64,000 bases of DNA from Bradyrhizobium sp. CB1650 (GTDB taxonomy: Bacteria > Pseudomonadota > Alphaproteobacteria > Rhizobiales > Xanthobacteraceae), in assembly GCF_029761915.1 (NCBI RefSeq), contig NZ_CP121695.1, positions 2,261,501-2,325,500 of the forward strand. The letters run 5' to 3'. The notes under the pieces were generated by a model. It ran no database searches, was not told the DNA's origin, and worked only from the letters and a program-made list of their open reading frames with translations. Position 1 is the stretch's first letter. Each line of letters begins with the position of its first letter. Shown piece by piece: positions 58,358 through 64,000 of the stretch. Position numbers and translations under genes: made by a program.

Positions 58358-59575
58358 ATGATGATCAAACATTTTCTGACGATATGCGCTGCCGCAACGG
58401 TCGCTGCGGCGGGAACCTCGCTCGCGCAGGCTCAGAGCTATCCGGTGCAGCAGGCGCCGAACTATGGCGCTCCGTCCGAATATCGTCCCGGCGACCGCAC
58501 ACCGAATTTCGACGCGCTGGACGAAGACGATGACGCCGTGCCGCAGAACTCCGCGGCGCTGCCGCCGCCCGGCCCCGCCGGCCCGGTGATGTCGCCCGAC
58601 GATCCCCGCTACGGCCGTCCCGCCGGCGCGCCTCCGGTCTATTCGGCGGCCCCGCCCCAAGGCCCCGTGATGTCGCCGGATGATCCCCGCTATGGACGCC
58701 CCGCGGGTAGCCCGACCTATTCGGCCGCGCAGCCGCAGGGCCCGGTGATGTCGCCCGACGATCCTCGCTATGGCCGCCCCGCCGGTCCGCCGCCGGTGAT
58801 CTATGCCGATCGTCCGGCGCAGGCGCCCGCCAATGACGGTCTGCGTCCGCCGGAGGCGATCAATGGTGCCGCCGCAACCGGAGCGGTCGGGCAGCAACCC
58901 GCCGTCGGCAGCGATGGCCGGCCGATGACGGTTGCCTCACTGCCGCCCGAGGAGCAGCCCGACGCAGCGCCCGCGCAGTTGGCGCCGAACCTGCGCCGCC
59001 AGGAAGTCGCGTTTCAGACCAAGGAGCCGGCCGGCACCATCGTCGTCGATACGCCGAACACCTACCTCTACTATGTCCTCGGCAATGGCCGCGCGATCCG
59101 CTATGGCGTGCGCGTCGGCCGCGACGGCTTCACCTGGACCGGGGTGCAGAAGATCACCCGCAAGGCCGAGTGGCCGGATTGGCATCCGCCGACGGAGATG
59201 ATCGAGCGTCAGCCCTATCTGCCGCGCTTCATGGCCGGCGGTCCCGGCAATCCGCTCGGCGCCCGCGCGATGTATCTCGGCTCGACCGTCTACCGCATCC
59301 ACGGCACCAACCAGCCGTCGACGATCGGCAAGTTCGTGTCCTCCGGCTGCATCGGCATGCTGAACGAGGACGTCTCCGACCTGTTCGATCGCGTCAAGGT
59401 CGGCACGCGCGTGGTGGTGATGCCGGGCGGCTCGCCTCCGGGCACGGCGACCGCATCTGCTGCACCGACGCCTGGTGCTGCCGCGCCGCCTCCGGTATCC
59501 GCCCAGGCCGGCCCGGTCGCGGGCACGCAGCCGACGGTGGTGCCGCCGCTGCCCGCACCGGTCACTGTGCGCTAA
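58358..59575 (+). CDS. L,D-transpeptidase (YkuD family) with tandem repeat region
   Basis: A 405-residue exported enzyme with a signal peptide (ICAAATVAAAGTSLAQA). A Pro/Gly-rich segment contains three near-identical copies of GPVMSPDDPRYGRPAG (about residues 75-145). The YkuD domain (about 215-350) has the catalytic motif with H315 in YRIHGTNQP and C331 in KFVSSGCIGM, and ends VKVGTRVVVM. A Pro/Ala-rich tail follows. It should make 3-3 cross-links in peptidoglycan or attach proteins to it. ATG at 58358 (or 58361) precedes the signal peptide. It ends at a strong shared terminator. Confidence 0.92.
   Translation: MMIKHFLTICAAATVAAAGTSLAQAQSYPVQQAPNYGAPSEYRPGDRTPNFDALDEDDDAVPQNSAALPPPGPAGPVMSPDDPRYGRPAGAPPVYSAAPPQGPVMSPDDPRYGRPAGSPTYSAAQPQGPVMSPDDPRYGRPAGPPPVIYADRPAQAPANDGLRPPEAINGAAATGAVGQQPAVGSDGRPMTVASLPPEEQPDAAPAQLAPNLRRQEVAFQTKEPAGTIVVDTPNTYLYYVLGNGRAIRYGVRVGRDGFTWTGVQKITRKAEWPDWHPPTEMIERQPYLPRFMAGGPGNPLGARAMYLGSTVYRIHGTNQPSTIGKFVSSGCIGMLNEDVSDLFDRVKVGTRVVVMPGGSPPGTATASAAPTPGAAAPPPVSAQAGPVAGTQPTVVPPLPAPVTVR
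58580..58794 (+). repeat. Tandem coding repeat in the L,D-transpeptidase gene
   Basis: Three in-frame copies start at 58580, 58661 and 58739 (81- and 78-bp spacing). Each encodes GPVMSPDDPRYGRPAG followed by a variable Pro/Ala/Tyr linker. The DNA copies differ mostly at third codon positions, so the protein sequence is conserved more than the DNA, which suggests selection on the peptide. Confidence 0.85.
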
Positions 59576-59600
59576 GCGCTCGGCAACAACTCAGATTGGA

Positions 59601-59627
59601 AAAGGGCGTGCCTTCGGCACGCCCTTT
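59601..59627. terminator. Bidirectional rho-independent terminator
   Basis: AAAGGGCGTGCC-TTC-GGCACGCCCTTT is a perfect 12-bp stem with a 3-nt loop. It lies 26 bp after the L,D-transpeptidase stop and 5 bp beyond the stop of the convergent dehydrogenase gene. The A and T ends of the stem give each strand a short U tract, so it can serve both genes. Confidence 0.85.
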
Positions 59628-59632
59628 GTCAT

Positions 59633-60595
59633 TCAGGCGAGCCGCCGCGGCAATTCGCTGCGCCTGGTCCAGGCATCGATCGCCTCGACCATCTGGCCGT
59701 AATGAATGCGCAAGCCGTCCTCGGTCGCGTAGCCGAGATGCGGCGTCAGCACGAGATTGTCGAGCTTGCGGAACGGATGATCGACAGGCAACGGCTCGAC
59801 CGAGAACACGTCGATGCCAGCACCAGCGATCCTCTTCTGCTGCAACGCCTCCAGCAGCGCCGCCTCGTCGACGATCGGTCCGCGCGCGCTGTTGACGAGG
59901 AAGGCCGTCGGCTTCATCCGCGCGAGATCGTCGCGGCCGACCAGTCCGCGCGAGCGCTGGCTCAGCACCACATGAATGGTGATGATATCAGCCTTGGCGA
60001 ACAGCTCTTCCTTGCTGGCATAGCCGACGCCGGCTTCCTTGCACTTCTCGGGCGTGAGGTTTGGGCTCCAGGCGATCACGTTCATGCCGAACGCCTTGGC
60101 GAGGCTGGCGACCTTGCTGCCGAGCTTGCCGAGCCCGACGATGCCGAGCGTGCGGCCCTCGATCTCGATGCCGGCAAAGCTCTGCCAGGGCTCGCCGGCA
60201 TGCATGCGCGCATTCTCGCGGCCGATGCCACGGGTCAGTTCCAGGATCAGGCCCATGGTCAGCGCGGCGGTGGGATCGCGGGAATATTGCGTGCCAGCGA
60301 TAGCGACGCTGCGCGCCTTCGCAGCCTCCATGTCGATCGATGCGTTGCGCATGCCGGAAGTGAGCAGCAGCTTCAGCTTCGGCAGCGCCTCGAACAGGCT
60401 CTTGGGGAATGCGGTGCGCTCGCGCATCGCGCAGATGATCTCGAAATCGGCAAGCGCGCCGGCCGCGGCCCGCTCGGAAGCGAAGGGATGGCTGAACACG
60501 GTGACGTCGACGCGGTCGGCGAGTTGTTGCCAGTCGGCGACGTTGAGGGCGATGTTGAAATAGTCATCGAGAATTGCACAGCGCAGCCGCGTCAT
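59633..60595 (-). CDS. D-2-hydroxyacid dehydrogenase family protein
   Basis: A 320-residue NAD(P)-dependent dehydrogenase of the D-isomer-specific family. The nucleotide site is LGIVGLGKLGSKVASLAKAF. The catalytic residues are arginine in FLVNSARGPIVDE, glutamate in DVFSVEPLP and histidine in VLTPHLGYATEDG. It is closer to the PGDH-like members than the GhrA-type gene at 41353. Substrate unknown. ATG at 60595 (MTRLRCAILDDYFNIA) matches the usual N terminus; the frame continues upstream to 60688 without similarity. It is convergent with the L,D-transpeptidase gene. Confidence 0.88.
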   Translation of the reverse strand: MTRLRCAILDDYFNIALNVADWQQLADRVDVTVFSHPFASERAAAGALADFEIICAMRERTAFPKSLFEALPKLKLLLTSGMRNASIDMEAAKARSVAIAGTQYSRDPTAALTMGLILELTRGIGRENARMHAGEPWQSFAGIEIEGRTLGIVGLGKLGSKVASLAKAFGMNVIAWSPNLTPEKCKEAGVGYASKEELFAKADIITIHVVLSQRSRGLVGRDDLARMKPTAFLVNSARGPIVDEAALLEALQQKRIAGAGIDVFSVEPLPVDHPFRKLDNLVLTPHLGYATEDGLRIHYGQMVEAIDAWTRRSELPRRLA

Positions 60596-60733
60596 CAGCG
60601 TTCTTCCATGGCGAGAGGTGACGGCGCAAGCGGAGGGCGCCATCTTTGGAACCTTGCCATGGTTGCGCGCAATCAGACCCGTGTGCAAGTCGCTCGCGTC
60701 TTCAAAAATCCGATAGGGAACGAGGCGAGAGGC

Positions 60734-60949
60734 TCAGAAGTCGCGGGGTTTCAGGCGGAACGGTGCATCCATGCCGTGCTTGGCGCGCCAGGCCGGTCCG
60801 GGGCCGCGCATGTAATGCAGCTCGGGACGATAGGGGTTGAAGGCGGTGGCGAAGAAGCGCTTCCAGAAGCTCTTGATCTCCGCAATGAGCCCAGCGGAGC
60901 GGCCGGCTTCTGCCGGAACGGCAATGGAAGTGGTCTCGATCAGAGCCAT
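60734..60949 (-). CDS. Small hypothetical protein
   Basis: A 71-residue protein, MALIETTSIAVPAEAGRSAG then EIKSFWKRFFATAFNPYRPE, ending AKHGMDAPFRLKPRDF. It has no signal peptide or membrane helix. The aromatic, basic middle part could be a peripheral membrane helix. The sequence looks like a conserved small Bradyrhizobium protein of unknown function. A GGGGAGA-like purine stretch lies upstream of ATG at 60949, although at a long distance (about 20 nt). Confidence that it is translated is moderate. Confidence 0.55.
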   Translation of the reverse strand: MALIETTSIAVPAEAGRSAGLIAEIKSFWKRFFATAFNPYRPELHYMRGPGPAWRAKHGMDAPFRLKPRDF

Positions 60950-61060
60950 GATGCGGCCTCGCTGTTCTCCCCGCTCGTTCTGCGCGGGTGGCACTTTTTT
61001 CAGCGCCGAGGCGAGCTTTGGCCTGCTTTGTTAAAAAATGGTTTCAATTGTCCGGATCGT

Positions 61061-61092
61061 GTCCGTTCCGTATTCATTCGTGGTGAACGGAC
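61061..61092. promoter_or_regulatory. Inverted repeat upstream of ettA
   Basis: GTCCGTTC (61061-61068) and GAACGGAC (61085-61092) are perfect 8-bp arms around a 16-nt spacer, 80-110 bp before the ettA start. It may be an operator or a leader hairpin. Nothing identifies a cognate factor. Confidence 0.3.
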
Positions 61093-61172
61093 GGAAAACA
61101 TTGCCCTTTCGGGACGGGATCGCTACATCGGCGGCAAGCAAATTTCCTCAAATCGAAGGTTTCACGGGACCG

Positions 61173-62822
<1,650 letters not shown>

Positions 62823-63313
62823 TCAGGCGACTGCGCAAGTCGCCGAATTTGTCGAGAAAGGCGTGTGCGCGAGGCACTGCGTCGTGAAGGAACTGCTTTG
62901 GCTCACGTAACCAAAGCCCTTCGATCTCACGCGAACGCTGCTCGGAGATCAGGACGTCGGCGCACAGATCGACCAGTGTCGCGTCCCAGCCTGGGTGGAA
63001 GCGGCGGGCGCGCTTGAAACACAGCGATAGCAGGCGCGGCTTCGTCGTCAGGCCATGATAGTCGAAGGTGTTTCGGCCGTCCGTGACGAAGATGTGGTTG
63101 CCGAAATGGCCTATAGCCGGCTTGATCCAGCAAGCCCGGAATCCGAAGTCAGGAAATTTTGCAAGAACGCGTAGGCCAGAACATGGCAAGCGCCGTTGGC
63201 GAAGAACTGGCGATCTGGGCGATGCCACCGGCGAACTGGATCATCCTTGACGTTGAGCTTCGGAAAGAACATCGCCGTCCATTCACATCGAATCGGTCGT
63301 GTGGTAGGCTGCC

Positions 63314-63517
63314 ATGATGGCTGAGACTGACAACATCATTCTTGAGCATTTGCGCCACATTCGTGGAGCGATCGACGACGTGCGCGACGATATCCGCGAA
63401 ATGAAGCAGCGTATTGGCAACCTCGAAAATCAATACGCCAACATGTCGAACAGGCTCGATCGCATGGACATCCGAATTGAGCGGATTGAGCGGCGCCTTG
63501 ATCTGGCCGATGCGTGA
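63314..63517 (+). CDS. Small coiled-coil hypothetical protein
   Basis: A 67-residue protein consisting almost entirely of a predicted coiled coil (LEHLRHIRGAIDDVRDDIRE, MKQRIGNLENQYANMSNRLD, RMDIRIERIERRLDL). It starts at one of two adjacent ATGs (63314, 63317). The stop overlaps the GTG start of the lytic transglycosylase gene (GTGA), implying coupling. Short proteins of this pattern are common in rhizobia and unassigned. Composition and codon bias look coding. Confidence 0.65.
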   Translation: MMAETDNIILEHLRHIRGAIDDVRDDIREMKQRIGNLENQYANMSNRLDRMDIRIERIERRLDLADA

Positions 63518-64000
63518 GCAGGTCAGTTCGATTGGGGCTGCGCGCGCCGGCCTTTTGCCTCGTTCTTCTGACACTTATTTGCGATGCTCCCGCGCGCGCT
63601 GCTGACGCCGCCTTCACCCAATTCATCGCCTCGCTCTGGCCGGAGGCCCAAGCGGCTGGCGTGTCACGCGCGACGTTCGACGAACAGACGCGCGGGCTTG
63701 ACCCTGACTACAAGCTGCCCGACCTGATCCTGCCGGGACGGCCCGCGACCGGTGCGCCGTCGCAGGCCGAGTTCGTGCAGGTGCCTGCGGACTACATCAA
63801 GGACGCCTCGATCGCGCGGCTTGCGGGCGAGGGGCAGCGGTTGCTGCAAAAATATAGCTCCGCGCTGATGCAGATCGAGAAAAGCTCCGGCGTGCCCGCG
63901 ACCGTCATGCTCGCGATCTGGGGCCGCGAGACCGACTATGGCCGCTACACGCTGCCCTATGATCTTGTGCGCGTGCTGGCGACGCAGGCCTATGTCGGCC
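63514..64000 (+). CDS. Lytic murein transglycosylase (MltB type, 3' end outside window)
   Basis: The frame begins with GTG at 63514 and runs off the right edge, leaving about 162 residues visible. A signal peptide (APAFCLVLLTLICDAPARAA) is followed by AAFTQFIASLWPEAQAAGVS and RATFDEQTRGLDPDYKLPDL, as in the MltB/SLT_2 family. The catalytic glutamate is in VMLAIWGRETDYGRYT. It would cleave peptidoglycan glycan strands to 1,6-anhydro products in the periplasm. The GTG start overlaps the upstream stop by 4 bp. ATG at 63510 is in another frame, so GTG is the best choice that keeps the signal peptide. Confidence 0.85.
   Translation, partial: MSRSVRLGLRAPAFCLVLLTLICDAPARAADAAFTQFIASLWPEAQAAGVSRATFDEQTRGLDPDYKLPDLILPGRPATGAPSQAEFVQVPADYIKDASIARLAGEGQRLLQKYSSALMQIEKSSGVPATVMLAIWGRETDYGRYTLPYDLVRVLATQAYVG

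Overview
The window looks like a piece of a Bradyrhizobium-type chromosome (Alphaproteobacteria, Rhizobiales). The base composition is GC-rich and codons favour G or C at the third position, so nearly every real gene casts long open shadows on the other strand. One enolase-superfamily protein (15980-17149) matches what I remember of the characterised Bradyrhizobium D-tartrate dehydratase, with all active-site residues at the published positions. Dispersed palindromic repeats of kinds familiar from this genus sit between genes. I saw no rRNA, tRNA, insertion sequence, prophage or CRISPR array. Family assignments come from reading motifs, not from database searches.

Layout. 1-2765: a secreted protein cut by the window edge, an unusual adenylate cyclase/SUMF1-like fusion and a small periplasmic protein. 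2766-7604 (minus): a three-gene 2-oxoacid:acceptor oxidoreductase operon. 7838-13079 (minus): an alpha/beta-barrel protein, then the PQQ cofactor cluster pqqA-B-C-D-E followed by an overlapping prolyl aminopeptidase gene. 13327-17149 (plus): amidase, glutathione peroxidase, two small conserved proteins and tarD. 17268-20965: malonyl-CoA decarboxylase, and an AraC regulator divergent from an MFS transporter. 21363-28233: a CPA2 antiporter convergent with an RND efflux pump, with a perfect palindromic operator candidate upstream of the pump. 28234-35400: an orphan solute-binding protein, an exported unknown, a flavin monooxygenase/cupin pair divergent from an AraC regulator, and a hybrid histidine kinase.

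35557-44175 is the most coherent accessory system. A HTH/cupin regulator is divergent from an operon with a Tat-exported substrate-binding protein, two permeases, a DAO-type flavin oxidoreductase, a GhrA-type 2-hydroxyacid dehydrogenase and a double ATPase. It reads as 'import, oxidise, reduce' for an unknown amino-acid-like substrate. 44195-52927 holds a PHB depolymerase, a GST, a second enolase-superfamily enzyme, an AraC/GyrI regulator, an SMP-30-like lactonase, an acetyltransferase and a GMC oxidoreductase. 53133-57163 holds a MoxR ATPase, a GlsB-like membrane protein, a VWA protein and two sulfurtransferases. 57168-64000 holds a proline/alanine-rich membrane protein, an L,D-transpeptidase with tandem repeats, a second hydroxyacid dehydrogenase, ettA, a frameshifted gene, a small coiled-coil protein and the start of a lytic transglycosylase.

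The best leads are the 35557-44175 operon, the cyclase/SUMF1 fusion without catalytic cysteines, the aminopeptidase gene coupled to pqqE, the orphan minus-strand terminator near 58162-58217 (small RNA or attenuator), and the frameshifted gene at 62782-63272.
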